Part shown: one piece after another, positions 37,484 to 45,235 of the stretch | How positions within the stretch are numbered: the first letter of the stretch is position 1 | Layout: each line of letters opens with the position of its first letter | Source of the DNA: Gordonia araii NBRC 100433 | GTDB taxonomy: Bacteria; Actinomycetota; Actinomycetes; Mycobacteriales; Mycobacteriaceae | Assembly (NCBI RefSeq): GCF_000241265.1 | Contig: NZ_BAEE01000053.1 | Span: 1-46,689 of the forward strand | Direction of reading: 5' to 3' | Length of the DNA stretch: 46,689 nt | Notes under the pieces: model-generated | What the model was told of the DNA's origin: nothing | What the model saw: only the letters and a program-made list of their open reading frames with translations | The model's database searches: none | Position numbers and translations under genes: made by a program

Positions 37484-38381
37484 GTTCGGAGTCGCGGCAG
37501 CCGTCGCCACCGGTGGACTCCACCTGCACGGTGGCGTGTTCGAGTCCGTGGGCGGCGAGAATCTCCTGCGCCTGCGCGAGCACGCGCGCACCGTCGTCGG
37601 AACTCGTCACGTGCACGGTTGCCACGTCCATGCCGGTGGTCAGCGTCCAGACGTGCAGATCGTGCACGTCGATGACCCCGTTGATGGCGGCCAGCTGCGT
37701 CTCCACGGCCTCGACGTCGATGTGGTTGGGCGCCTGCTGGTTGAGGATGCGCAGCGCGTCGGCCGCCAGCCTGATCGCGCGCGGAACCACCCACAGGGCG
37801 ATCAGCACGGCGACGACGATGTCCGCGTAGCCCGATCCGGTGATCAACGCGAACACCCCGGCGACGAGGACGCCGACGCTGCCGACGGCGTCGGCGAGGA
37901 CCTCCAGGTAGGCGCCGCGCACGGCGATCGACGCCTTGGCGTCCGCGCGGAGCAGGACCATGACGACGACGTTCACCGCCAGGCCGAGCAGCGCGACGAT
38001 GATGAGCGTCCAGCCCGGGACCTGCGGATCAGAGCCGATGCGTTCAATGGCCTCGTACAGCACGAACGCACCGACGCCGATCAGCAGGACGGCGTTCACG
38101 ATCGCGCTGAACACCTCGGCGCGATGCCAGCCGAACGAACGTCGGGCGGTCAAGGAGCCGTGGCGCGCGAGGAGCAGCGCGGACAGCCCCATCAGCAGCG
38201 CGACCAGGTCGGTGGCCATGTGCCCGGCGTCGGCGATCAGGGCGAGCGAGTTGGCGAGAATGCCGGTGACCAGCTCGACGACGAAGAAGCTGCCGATGAG
38301 AACGACCGACAGCACCATCGGCCACAGACGGCGGTGGCCGCTGATCTCCCCGGCGTGCGAATGGTCGTGTGAGTGCCCCAT
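37473..38381 (-). CDS. Cation diffusion facilitator (heavy-metal efflux)
   Basis: A 302-residue CDF transporter that exports divalent cations (Zn, Cd, Co or similar) in exchange for protons. A His-rich N-terminus, MGHSHDHSHAGE, is followed by six membrane helices and a C-terminal ferredoxin-like domain (DVHDLHVWTLTTGMDVATVH). The first metal site is in ADAGHMATDLVALL (HxxxD), and the second, which is usually HxxxD, reads YLEVLADAVGSVG (ExxxD). The second His is therefore replaced by Glu. I take ATG 38381; the frame extends upstream to an ATG at 38417 that crosses the operator-like repeat. Confidence 0.93.
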   Translation of the reverse strand: MGHSHDHSHAGEISGHRRLWPMVLSVVLIGSFFVVELVTGILANSLALIADAGHMATDLVALLMGLSALLLARHGSLTARRSFGWHRAEVFSAIVNAVLLIGVGAFVLYEAIERIGSDPQVPGWTLIIVALLGLAVNVVVMVLLRADAKASIAVRGAYLEVLADAVGSVGVLVAGVFALITGSGYADIVVAVLIALWVVPRAIRLAADALRILNQQAPNHIDVEAVETQLAAINGVIDVHDLHVWTLTTGMDVATVHVTSSDDGARVLAQAQEILAAHGLEHATVQVESTGGDGCRDSELSW

Positions 38382-38392
38382 GCCGCTAAACC

Positions 38393-38410
38393 TATGCGTA
38401 GTTACGCATA
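38393..38410. promoter_or_regulatory. Operator-like inverted repeat upstream of the CDF gene
   Basis: TATGCGTA-GT-TACGCATA, perfect 8-bp arms with a 2-base spacer, 12 bases upstream of the CDF start. Similar A/T-rich inverted repeats are bound by ArsR/SmtB-type metal sensors before metal-exporter genes. No such regulator gene is in the window. Confidence 0.65.
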
Positions 38411-38429
38411 TATACAAGGGTGGTTCGGA

Positions 38430-39542
38430 TCACTCCCGCAAGTGCAACTGGGCCACCGCCGAGGTTCGCGAGAGCCCGGCGATCATCTGCATGTCGACCA
38501 GCTGCGACCGGATCTGAGCCAGCGTCGACACCCCGCTGACGTCCTCGTCGGCGACCAGCTCCGGACGCGCCTGCCGCACGATCCCTCGCAGCACGCGAGC
38601 GGCGTCGGCCGCGTCCGGCTCACCGCCGGGCGGCGCGAGCATGTAGGCGCGCAACATCTCGTATCCGGTTCCGAGCTGCTCGATCAGGTCGACGACGCCC
38701 TCGGGCACCGGCTCGCCCCTGGTCGCCATCCCGTCGATGCGGCGGACCAGCACCTGAAGGTTGCGCACGGCGCCGTCGATCGGTTCGGCGGTCGCGGCGA
38801 TGCGCGCCATCCGAGACCGCGAACTCCAATAGAGCGGCGAGATGACACTGACCTCGCGGCCGCCGCGCATATCGGCGCGCATGACGTCCAAGGCGCCGCG
38901 CAAACCGCTGATCTCGGCGTAGGCGGCGCTGATCGCCTCCTGATCGCCGCTGCGCACCGCGGCGGCCACCGAGGTGCAGGTGTCGCGCATGGTCGCGAGG
39001 ATCCGGGCGGCGTCGAGCCGCGCGCGGTGGGCCGGATTGGTGGGCAGGATGACGACGACGAGCACGCCGACGAGGCCGCCGATCAGCGCATCGATCGCCC
39101 TGGTGAAGCCCGCTCCGGTGATCGGAACCGCGACGACCAGGACGGCCGAGGACGCCGCCTGCATGGGGATGATCGGGCCGTTGTCGACGAACACGGCCAG
39201 TGACATGGCGATGAGGACCGCGACCGCGATCTGCCAGGCGCCCGAGCCGAAGTAGCGCACTAGGAGGTCCCCGATGAGCACCCCGATGGCGACCCCGCCG
39301 ACCAGCTCGACCGACCGTCGCCATCGCTTGCTCAGCGACAGACCGAGGGAAATGATCGCCGCGATCGGCGCGAAGAACGGGACGGGATGCTCGAACACGA
39401 CGGTGGCGATCCACCAGGACGATCCGGCGGCGAGGCCGCACTGCAGGATCGGGACCACCGAGTTGAGCAGCCGCCGAACGCGACGCTGGACCGGCGACGG
39501 CAGTCGCCGCAGCGCCCGGCTGCCCGGGTCACGGGCGCGCAT
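38430..39542 (-). CDS. Aromatic-acid-exporter-like (FUSC/ArAE) membrane protein
   Basis: A 370-residue protein with six N-terminal membrane helices (~residues 28-165), e.g. ILQCGLAAGSSWWIATVVF, PFFAPIAAIISLGLSLSK, VGGVAIGVLIGDLLVRYF and IDALIGGLVGVLVVVILPT. A cytoplasmic helical domain (~170-370) follows. The SVELVGGVAIGVLIGDLLV and DNGPIIPMQAASSAVLV segments fit the FUSC/aromatic acid exporter family, which may export organic acids. The substrate is unknown. The ATG 39542 has GGGGAGC 8 bases upstream. The longer frame to 39905 runs across the divergent permease gene. Confidence 0.85.
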   Translation of the reverse strand: MRARDPGSRALRRLPSPVQRRVRRLLNSVVPILQCGLAAGSSWWIATVVFEHPVPFFAPIAAIISLGLSLSKRWRRSVELVGGVAIGVLIGDLLVRYFGSGAWQIAVAVLIAMSLAVFVDNGPIIPMQAASSAVLVVAVPITGAGFTRAIDALIGGLVGVLVVVILPTNPAHRARLDAARILATMRDTCTSVAAAVRSGDQEAISAAYAEISGLRGALDVMRADMRGGREVSVISPLYWSSRSRMARIAATAEPIDGAVRNLQVLVRRIDGMATRGEPVPEGVVDLIEQLGTGYEMLRAYMLAPPGGEPDAADAARVLRGIVRQARPELVADEDVSGVSTLAQIRSQLVDMQMIAGLSRTSAVAQLHLRE

Positions 39543-39713
39543 CCACCGCTCCCCTACCGCCTGAGCCGGATGGGGACGAACCGTCGGGAGTTTCTCCCGC
39601 CTTGACGAGCGGCGCAGCCTCACCGTTGCAGATGATAGCCACGCGCACGTCTCCGGTCGGCCCAGGCGGGAATCCTGCCTGCCGGGAAGGCGCGCACCTG
39701 TCAAGATGGGCCG

Positions 39714-40469
39714 GTGGAGCACCTCGGGGATGAGCTCATTCGGATCGGGCCGGCACTCGTCGTCGTGATGGTGGTGCTCGCCGGGGTCGCGATCGCCGTC
39801 AACATCGCCGCCTCCAGCGGCCACGGTCGGGATACCGCGACAGCGGTCGTACGGGCGGTCGTTCAGCTGGCGGCCCTCGCGGCAGTCCTCGCCGTGGTGA
39901 TCCACAGCCTGTGGGCCTCGGCGTTGTTCACCGTGATCATGGCTGCCGTGGCGGCGGCGACGGCGGCCGGACGCATCGCCGAGGGCCGCCGGTCGGCGCG
40001 CATGTGGCTGTACTGCCTGCTTCCGGTCGCCGTGCCGACCGCGGTCATCATCAGTGCCGTCGTCCTACTCGGCGTGGTGCCGGCCAAGGGCATTGCGATC
40101 ATCCCGACGGCGGGCATCATGCTCGGCAACGCGATGATCGCGACCTCGCTGGCCGGGCGCCACAGCCACGACGAACTCTCGTCGCGACACGGCGAGGTCG
40201 ACGCCACGCTCTCGCTGGGTTTCATGCCGCGCGACGCGCGCATGGAGATCGTCCGGCCCGCAGCGGCGACCGCGCTGATTCCGGGGATCGACCAGACGCG
40301 ATCGGTCGGTCTGGTCACCATTCCGGGCGCCTTCGTGGGAATGGTTCTGGGCGGTGCGTCGACCACCGCCGCGGCGATCATGCAGTTGTTCGTGCTGGTC
40401 GCCCTGCTCGCCGTGAGCGCGATCGCCGTGCTGACCACGACCGAACTGGTCAGTCGCGGCCAACTGTAG
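39714..40469 (+). CDS. UPF0014 (FetB-like) ABC transporter permease
   Basis: A 251-residue protein with seven membrane segments, e.g. ALVVVMVVLAGVAIAVNIAA, LAALAAVLAVVIHSLWASAL, LLPVAVPTAVIISAVVLLG and AIMQLFVLVALLAVSAIAVL. The conserved UPF0014 motifs are IIPTAGIMLGNAMIATSLA, LSLGFMPRDARMEIVRPA and GLVTIPGAFVGMVLGGAS. E. coli FetB pairs with the ATPase FetA for iron or other cation export. No ATPase gene is nearby, so this permease is an orphan or uses a distant partner. GTG 39714 start; it is followed 3 bases later by the end of the convergent lipoprotein gene. Confidence 0.88.
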   Translation: MEHLGDELIRIGPALVVVMVVLAGVAIAVNIAASSGHGRDTATAVVRAVVQLAALAAVLAVVIHSLWASALFTVIMAAVAAATAAGRIAEGRRSARMWLYCLLPVAVPTAVIISAVVLLGVVPAKGIAIIPTAGIMLGNAMIATSLAGRHSHDELSSRHGEVDATLSLGFMPRDARMEIVRPAAATALIPGIDQTRSVGLVTIPGAFVGMVLGGASTTAAAIMQLFVLVALLAVSAIAVLTTTELVSRGQL

Positions 40470-40472
40470 TGC

Positions 40473-41201
40473 TCAGCCCGGCCGCGCTGCCCGACGCGAA
40501 GTTTCCGCCTGCTGCCGCGATACCGCGCCCAAATCCATATACCCCGTTTGTCTGATCGAATCGATATTCGCCGGGATGCGGTAGTCAGGCGAAGTGTAAA
40601 TGTCATATGTCAAGACCGAACGCCCGATTCGCTTGTAATTGAGGCTCACCTGACAAATGAGCCCTGCTGGACCGACTCCCGAAGAAATCGCGGTCTTCCC
40701 GCCAGGGTCCGGCTCCGCATCGATACTGCGAATCCAACCTTCCACTCGTTCTCGCGAAAATCCCCAACGAGCGATGCCCTCGCGAAGGAGTGCGAACGCT
40801 GCCGAACCTGTCTCGGCAGTCTGCCAAAAACTCACCATTCCAACAGACCCGGTCGGGGCCTCGACCGTAGCCATGACCGTTCGAGTCATCACGGCTTCGC
40901 GTCTCGACGGGCCATCCATGACCAGCAACAGTTCTTCGCCCGACGGGTCACCTATCGTCGCACCCAACAACGCGCGCTCCAAACCCACTGACGCCAGCGG
41001 AATCTCCCCCGACCGAATATCCAGCTTGACAATCCCAGTGCGATGCACCTCAGCGATCCCCGTTTTATCCAGCCTGGAGTAGGCCATACTCTCGGCGCGG
41101 AACTCCTTCTCGACCATGCTCAGACCGTCACTCTGACGCGTACACCCCGCGACGATCATCGCGAGCACGACAACCAGCCCCGCACCTACAGTTCGCATCA
41201 T
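40473..41201 (-). CDS. Lipoprotein, member of the three-copy island domain family
   Basis: A 242-residue lipoprotein. The signal peptide MMRTVGAGLVVVLAMIVAGC has a lipobox ending at Cys20. The body starts IAEVHRTGIVKLDIRSGEIP, then LASVGLERALLG-TIGDPSG, and ends with LTYDIYTSPDYR. This domain also forms the lipoprotein at 41237-41976 and the C-terminus of the large protein at 42095-44266. I do not recognise the family. The start is ATG 41201 (GGAG 8 bases upstream); the upstream ATG 41219 is less likely. It is the last gene of the minus-strand island; a surface immunity or binding protein is one hypothesis. Confidence 0.8.
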   Translation of the reverse strand: MMRTVGAGLVVVLAMIVAGCTRQSDGLSMVEKEFRAESMAYSRLDKTGIAEVHRTGIVKLDIRSGEIPLASVGLERALLGATIGDPSGEELLLVMDGPSRREAVMTRTVMATVEAPTGSVGMVSFWQTAETGSAAFALLREGIARWGFSRERVEGWIRSIDAEPDPGGKTAISSGVGPAGLICQVSLNYKRIGRSVLTYDIYTSPDYRIPANIDSIRQTGYMDLGAVSRQQAETSRRAARPG

Positions 41202-41236
41202 CGACCTAACTCCGCCCATCCGCCCAGGAAATACTT

Positions 41237-41976
41237 CTAGTTTGGCTTGACTCCACGACGGGCGCGCCCAATCTCGTTTCGCGCCCTGTCTACACTCGCA
41301 GTATCCCCTTGGCCAGACGCCTTAATGCTTTCAATGTTGGCAGGATCTCGATACTCCGGCGAGACATAGATTTGATACTTGAGTACCGACCTTCCACGCC
41401 GCTGATAGTTCAAGGTCACTTCACTTACCAACCCCGCACGACCGAACCCTTTTGAAATGACGGCGTCACCATCAGAGTCGGGTTCGGACTCAATACTCTT
41501 GCGCCAGGCCTCAACACGCTCTGCCGAAAACCCCCACTGATTGACCCCTTCGCGCAGGATATTAAAAGCCTCCGCGCGCGTCTCCGCAACGCGCCAGAAT
41601 GTCACAACACCGACACACCTCATAAGCTCATCGACACTTGCGGTGACTGTGGAACTGACGACCTTTTCCCGCGCCGTCGGACCGTCCAGAACCAACAACA
41701 TGTCGGAACCACTCGGATCACCAATCGTCGGACCAAGTAACGAACGCTCCAACCCCACCGACGCCAACGGAATCTCACCCGACCGAATATCCAGCTTGAT
41801 AATCCCAGTGCGATGAATCTCAGCTATCCCGGCATCATCCAGCTTAGAGTAGGCCAAGCCCTCGGCCTCTGCCTTCTTCTCATGCATGTCGACCCCTCGA
41901 CCTCACGAGCACATCCGGCAAGTGACAGCCCAAGCATGGCCACAGTAGCGATGGCGTAGATAGCCGATCTCAACAT
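41237..41976 (-). pseudogene. Second lipoprotein of the family, split by an apparent 1-nt deletion
   Basis: The 5' part in frame 1 is a clear lipoprotein start, MLRSAIYAIATVAMLGLSLA then GC (lipobox Cys22), with GGAG before ATG 41976. After AREVEG the frame is lost. The 216-residue body (41237-41887) is in another frame and begins MHEKKAEAEGLAYSKLDDAG. Adding one G in the C-run at 41893-41896 (GGGG on the coding strand) joins both parts as …EG-VD-MHEKK…, matching paralogue 40473-41201 residue for residue in spacing (AGC to YS, 22 residues). 740 bases equals 247 codons minus one base. The body shares 138 of 140 bases with the large protein's C-terminal domain over 41685-41824. It could also be a sequencing error. 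Confidence 0.8.
41685..41824. repeat. 140-bp DNA duplication, copy 1 (second copy 42543-42682)
   Basis: 41685-41824 and 42543-42682 differ at only two bases by eye, with no gap. Copy 2 ends exactly where the shared protein domain begins (codon for Ala529 of the large protein). The third family member (around 40913-41055) is far less similar, so the two near-identical copies reflect recent duplication or gene conversion. Confidence 0.88.
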
Positions 41977-42094
41977 CCCGTTCTCCAGCCGATCGAACAT
42001 CTAACTTATTTGCGAACAGCCGACGTTATCGTTCGCAATTCGAAACGACCTCGTTCTATGCGGGTCTACTCGCTCGAATCCGACACTCGCTTTA

Positions 42095-44266
42095 TCAGGA
42101 AGCCCCTACTTCGCGACGCAGACGAGCACGCTCATTCCTTATCGCCAATACGCTTGCACTATCGAAGTAGCCTGTCGATTTGATGCTTGCGATATTCGTA
42201 GGATTACGAACGTCCGGCGATGTATGTATCTGATACTTGAGAACCGACCTCCCGCGACGCTGATAATTCAGGGTTACCTCGCTCACCAACCCCGCCCGAC
42301 CAAATCCCGCCGATATGACGGTTGTGCCATCAGAGTCAGGTTCAGAATCGATACTCTTGCGCCACCCCTCAATACGATCTGCCGAGAAGCCCCATTGATC
42401 AACCCCTTCACGTAAGACAAGAAAGGCCTCTGCACGGGTCTCCGCAACGCGCCAGAATGTCACTACACCAACACACCTCATAAGCTCATCGACGCTTGCG
42501 GTGGCTGTCGAACTAAAAACCTTTTCTCGTCCCGTCGGACCATCCAGAACCAACAACATGTCGGAACCACTCGGATCACCAATCGTCGGACCAAGTAACG
42601 AACGCTCCAACCCCACCGACGCCAGCGGAATCTCACCCGACCGAATATCCAGCTTAATAATCCCAGTGCGATGAATCTCAGCGATTCGACTATTATTCAT
42701 TCTTTCCGCAAAATCGCTCGATACGATATCGCGGGCGCTTCCATTGTCAACCGTCTCTAAGTACGCCGGAAGAGTGTCTTTCTCAATCAGATTCCATCGA
42801 CTGTCGAAGTCGGCAATATTTCCGTCTGGCAACGTGATTGTTGTGTCGACGTGCCCATACAGACCAAACGGTCCAACCGGAGCAGGAACAGTCACTTCGT
42901 ATGGAAATACTTCGCTGAAAGCGTCCGCCCCAGGAATCGAGGGCGATCCGGCAACCGTCATTCCATAGGTGAACGCAAGACCCGTGATTGGATGGCTTTT
43001 TAGTGCCTGATAATCGGAGTCGATGATATCGTGTTGCTCACGCCAGAGCAACGCTCGATTTCCTTCTCGAATTTTTGCTTGGTTGTCTGTGGCTAGCCCT
43101 TCATCGATTCGACTCCAAGCGAGATGTGATTGATCGTTGATGGCGCCAGCAAGTCTCATTCTTTCGATCTCTTCCATGCCACCGCTCAAGAATGCCTCGT
43201 GCTGGCTTGCTTGGTCCATAAAGATCTTCTTCTGCATCCCTAATAGAGTAGATTCAAAGAATTCAAGATCAGTAGGCGACGCGTCCTTTAGAGCGGCAAG
43301 CTCCGGCGGCCACCCCAGCGCCTCACCAACCTTAATCATTGTCCGCAAATCATAGAATCCACCCGCGAACGATGGGCCGATCATATTCGCCATGCCTGCC
43401 CACTGCATGTACGGATGGTCCATAAATAGCTGGCCGTAATATTCGTAGACCTTTCGAATATTATCTTTGTTTGCATCGGTGCCGGCAGTATGGTCCCATC
43501 CGCGGGGATCGATGCCCGCCTGCTCTAAAGCTTCTCGCTCCCAATAATGTCTTAGGAACTTCTTGTAGAACTCAGAGTTCTGTAGCAATCCTGCGTCGAA
43601 CGCGGGGTCCAACAACGATTTCGCCGCGTCCTGATGGTTGTGCACCCACTCGCGAAAGCGCGGGTCATTAATCAGGTCCTGAATCTGTTCAGGCGTCATT
43701 CCCAGGAGCGATCGGGGCGGACGATAAGTTCTCCCTGCCGCTACATCGTTTGCCGTCGCTGTCGTCTCGTCGATCGCGGAGTCAATCGCGAAGCCGACCT
43801 GTTCATCTTCTCTGACCAGCGTCTTCAAGTTTGCCTTGATAGACGCCTCGTGGTTGGCGCGTGCGGTTTCTCGGCTGGATCGGTCGCCCTCATCGTCCGG
43901 TTCTGGTCTCGTGTCTTTTACCGTCCAATCACGGTCGTGAACGGCGAACCCATCGGCGATTGCTCCGTCCACCGACCGGAGCAGTGCGCCGCGCGCCGAG
44001 CCGAGCCGAGCCGCGCCGCTGTTGAAGGCAGCAATGACATTGTCAACCTGACCGGCGATCTCTCGGCCGAACCGAGCCTCGGCTCTAGCCCTCGCGAGCG
44101 CGGCATCTCCACCGATACCAGTCCATGACCGGTGTGCCGCTTCGGCCTCCCGGAGCATGTCGTCGATCTTCTGCTCGAACTTGTCATTGTCTGCCTGCAA
44201 GTTGCTGGCGGCCGTCGACAATGCAGGCGGGTTCATTCGGCGAACACTTGAGACCGTGAAGGTCAC
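42095..44266 (-). CDS. WXG-domain protein, probable type VII secretion effector, fused to lipoprotein-family domain
   Basis: A 723-residue protein. Residues ~1-110 are a WXG100-like helical hairpin (MTFTVSSVRRMNPPALST, W48-T49-G50 in HRSWTGIGG, then RARAEARFGREIAGQVDNVI). Residues ~180-525 hold a helical region (QDLINDPRFREWVHNHQDAA, then YYGQLFMDHPYMQWAGMANM) of unknown function, possibly distant to DUF2515. From Ala529 on it is the domain shared with the two lipoproteins (AEIHRTGIIKLDIRSGEIPL). The GTG 44266 overlaps the frame-corrected stop of the small WXG protein (GTGA). The codon and base use is lower in GC than the flanks, suggesting transfer. No toxin catalytic motif was recognised. 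Confidence 0.8.
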   Translation of the reverse strand: MTFTVSSVRRMNPPALSTAASNLQADNDKFEQKIDDMLREAEAAHRSWTGIGGDAALARARAEARFGREIAGQVDNVIAAFNSGAARLGSARGALLRSVDGAIADGFAVHDRDWTVKDTRPEPDDEGDRSSRETARANHEASIKANLKTLVREDEQVGFAIDSAIDETTATANDVAAGRTYRPPRSLLGMTPEQIQDLINDPRFREWVHNHQDAAKSLLDPAFDAGLLQNSEFYKKFLRHYWEREALEQAGIDPRGWDHTAGTDANKDNIRKVYEYYGQLFMDHPYMQWAGMANMIGPSFAGGFYDLRTMIKVGEALGWPPELAALKDASPTDLEFFESTLLGMQKKIFMDQASQHEAFLSGGMEEIERMRLAGAINDQSHLAWSRIDEGLATDNQAKIREGNRALLWREQHDIIDSDYQALKSHPITGLAFTYGMTVAGSPSIPGADAFSEVFPYEVTVPAPVGPFGLYGHVDTTITLPDGNIADFDSRWNLIEKDTLPAYLETVDNGSARDIVSSDFAERMNNSRIAEIHRTGIIKLDIRSGEIPLASVGLERSLLGPTIGDPSGSDMLLVLDGPTGREKVFSSTATASVDELMRCVGVVTFWRVAETRAEAFLVLREGVDQWGFSADRIEGWRKSIDSEPDSDGTTVISAGFGRAGLVSEVTLNYQRRGRSVLKYQIHTSPDVRNPTNIASIKSTGYFDSASVLAIRNERARLRREVGAS
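42543..42682. repeat. 140-bp DNA duplication, copy 2
   Basis: Partner of 41685-41824 at a constant offset of 858 bases. Two mismatches seen: A/G in the codon for Asn/Ser before GEIPL's upstream Gly, and G/A in the Lys-Leu region. The identity breaks off sharply at 42682, the junction with the WXG-effector body. Confidence 0.88.
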
Positions 44267-44552
44267 AGGACGCCCGCGGCCCGCAGTTTCTCTGCGCTCG
44301 CCAGGTCGGTGTCGTCATAGTTGTCCGAGCCGCCCGGCAGGCCTTCGCCATGCGTGTAATCCTGTTGCCCGTTGCGTCGAAGGCCTGATCCACTCGTTTA
44401 CCGACGACTTGCGCGAATCTCCCCGTATCAGTCTCTGGGAGTTCCGTCGGCATGTTCTGGGTATCTTTAGTCGTATCCAGCGCGGCAACGGCCGCCGACA
44501 ACGCCTCGTACCGCCCCGCCATTCCCCGCACCATCGCGAGATCGACCTTCAC
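44263..44552 (-). pseudogene. Small WXG100-like partner, frameshifted near its 3' end
   Basis: GTG 44552 has AAGGGGG four bases upstream. The reading frame MKVDLAMVRGMAGRYEALSA continues through RVDQAFDATGNRITRMAKACR and then becomes unlike the family (ARTTMTTPTWRAQRNC), reading to 44184. One extra base near 44329-44336 (CGGGCGGC on the coding strand) gives …ACR-GGSDNYDDTDLASAEKLR-AAGVL-stop, the normal end of ESX-type small proteins, with the stop at 44263-44265 overlapping the next GTG. The corrected length is 96 residues, ideal for WXG100. Either a real 1-nt deletion or a sequencing error. It would pair with the large WXG protein. Confidence 0.78.
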
Positions 44553-44653
44553 GGTTCCCCCTTCGATTGAAGCTCACTGTTGGTCAGGCAGTATCGCACC
44601 CTGCTGCCGTCTCCGTGAAGGCCTCGCGATGCGACAACCCGAAGCGATGCCCG

Positions 44654-45106
44654 CTAACCGAGCCCCACGTGTTCGGCCGCGCGCGGATCGCAATCGTTGA
44701 GAAGGTCCATGCAGCGGAGATACTCGTCCTCTTCGCCGATCAACTGCGCGGCACGCGCCAACGCACCGACGCACCGCAGGAACCCCTGGTTCTGCTGATG
44801 CTCCCAGGGCACCGGCCCGTAGCCCTTCCAGCCGTGACGGCGCAGTTGGTCGAGGCCGCGGTGGTAACCGGTGCGCGCGTACGCATACGCCTCGATGACC
44901 GCCGGCGGAACCTCGCCGGCCGCCGCGGCCTTCTCGTCGACCGTCCCCAACGCCGCCTCGGCGAGGTACGCCCATGCGATGGAAGCGGTCGGCGAACCGG
45001 CGGCCACGGTCGCCGGAGCGACGCCGTTGAGTAGCTCCGACTCGGCTTCGTCGTCACCGGTGAGTAGCGTGGGCGGGGGGCCGAGCAAGTCTCCGAAAGA
45101 AGTCAC
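44654..45106 (-). CDS. DUF3151 protein (Rv0360c-like)
   Basis: A 150-residue cytoplasmic protein of unknown function. From GTG 45106 it begins MTSFGDLLGPPPTLLTG, as in the mycobacterial homologue, and carries the family core AYAYARTGYHRGLDQLRRHG, WKGYGPVPWEHQQNQGFLRC and VGALARAAQLIGEEDEYLRC. TTG 45118 is an alternative start. In M. tuberculosis it lies close to purA; here the accessory genes 37.5-44.6 kb intervene. It is divergent from the acidic membrane protein gene. Confidence 0.92.
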   Translation of the reverse strand: MTSFGDLLGPPPTLLTGDDEAESELLNGVAPATVAAGSPTASIAWAYLAEAALGTVDEKAAAAGEVPPAVIEAYAYARTGYHRGLDQLRRHGWKGYGPVPWEHQQNQGFLRCVGALARAAQLIGEEDEYLRCMDLLNDCDPRAAEHVGLG

Positions 45107-45235
45107 CGTCCAATTCAACCATTGGCAGCGGTGTGATCACCATGTCCGGTCTGGTATCCCGAGTGTGCCCGACCGGGCGCTTTTCGCTAGTGTGTGAGCC
45201 GCTAGTGATCTATGGACGAAGGCAGGTCGGGCGCT

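Noticed and set aside
41888..41976. Separate small peptide gene upstream of the second lipoprotein body
   Set aside because: The peptide is a complete lipoprotein signal and its distance and spacing match the paralogue after one added base, so one split gene explains it better.
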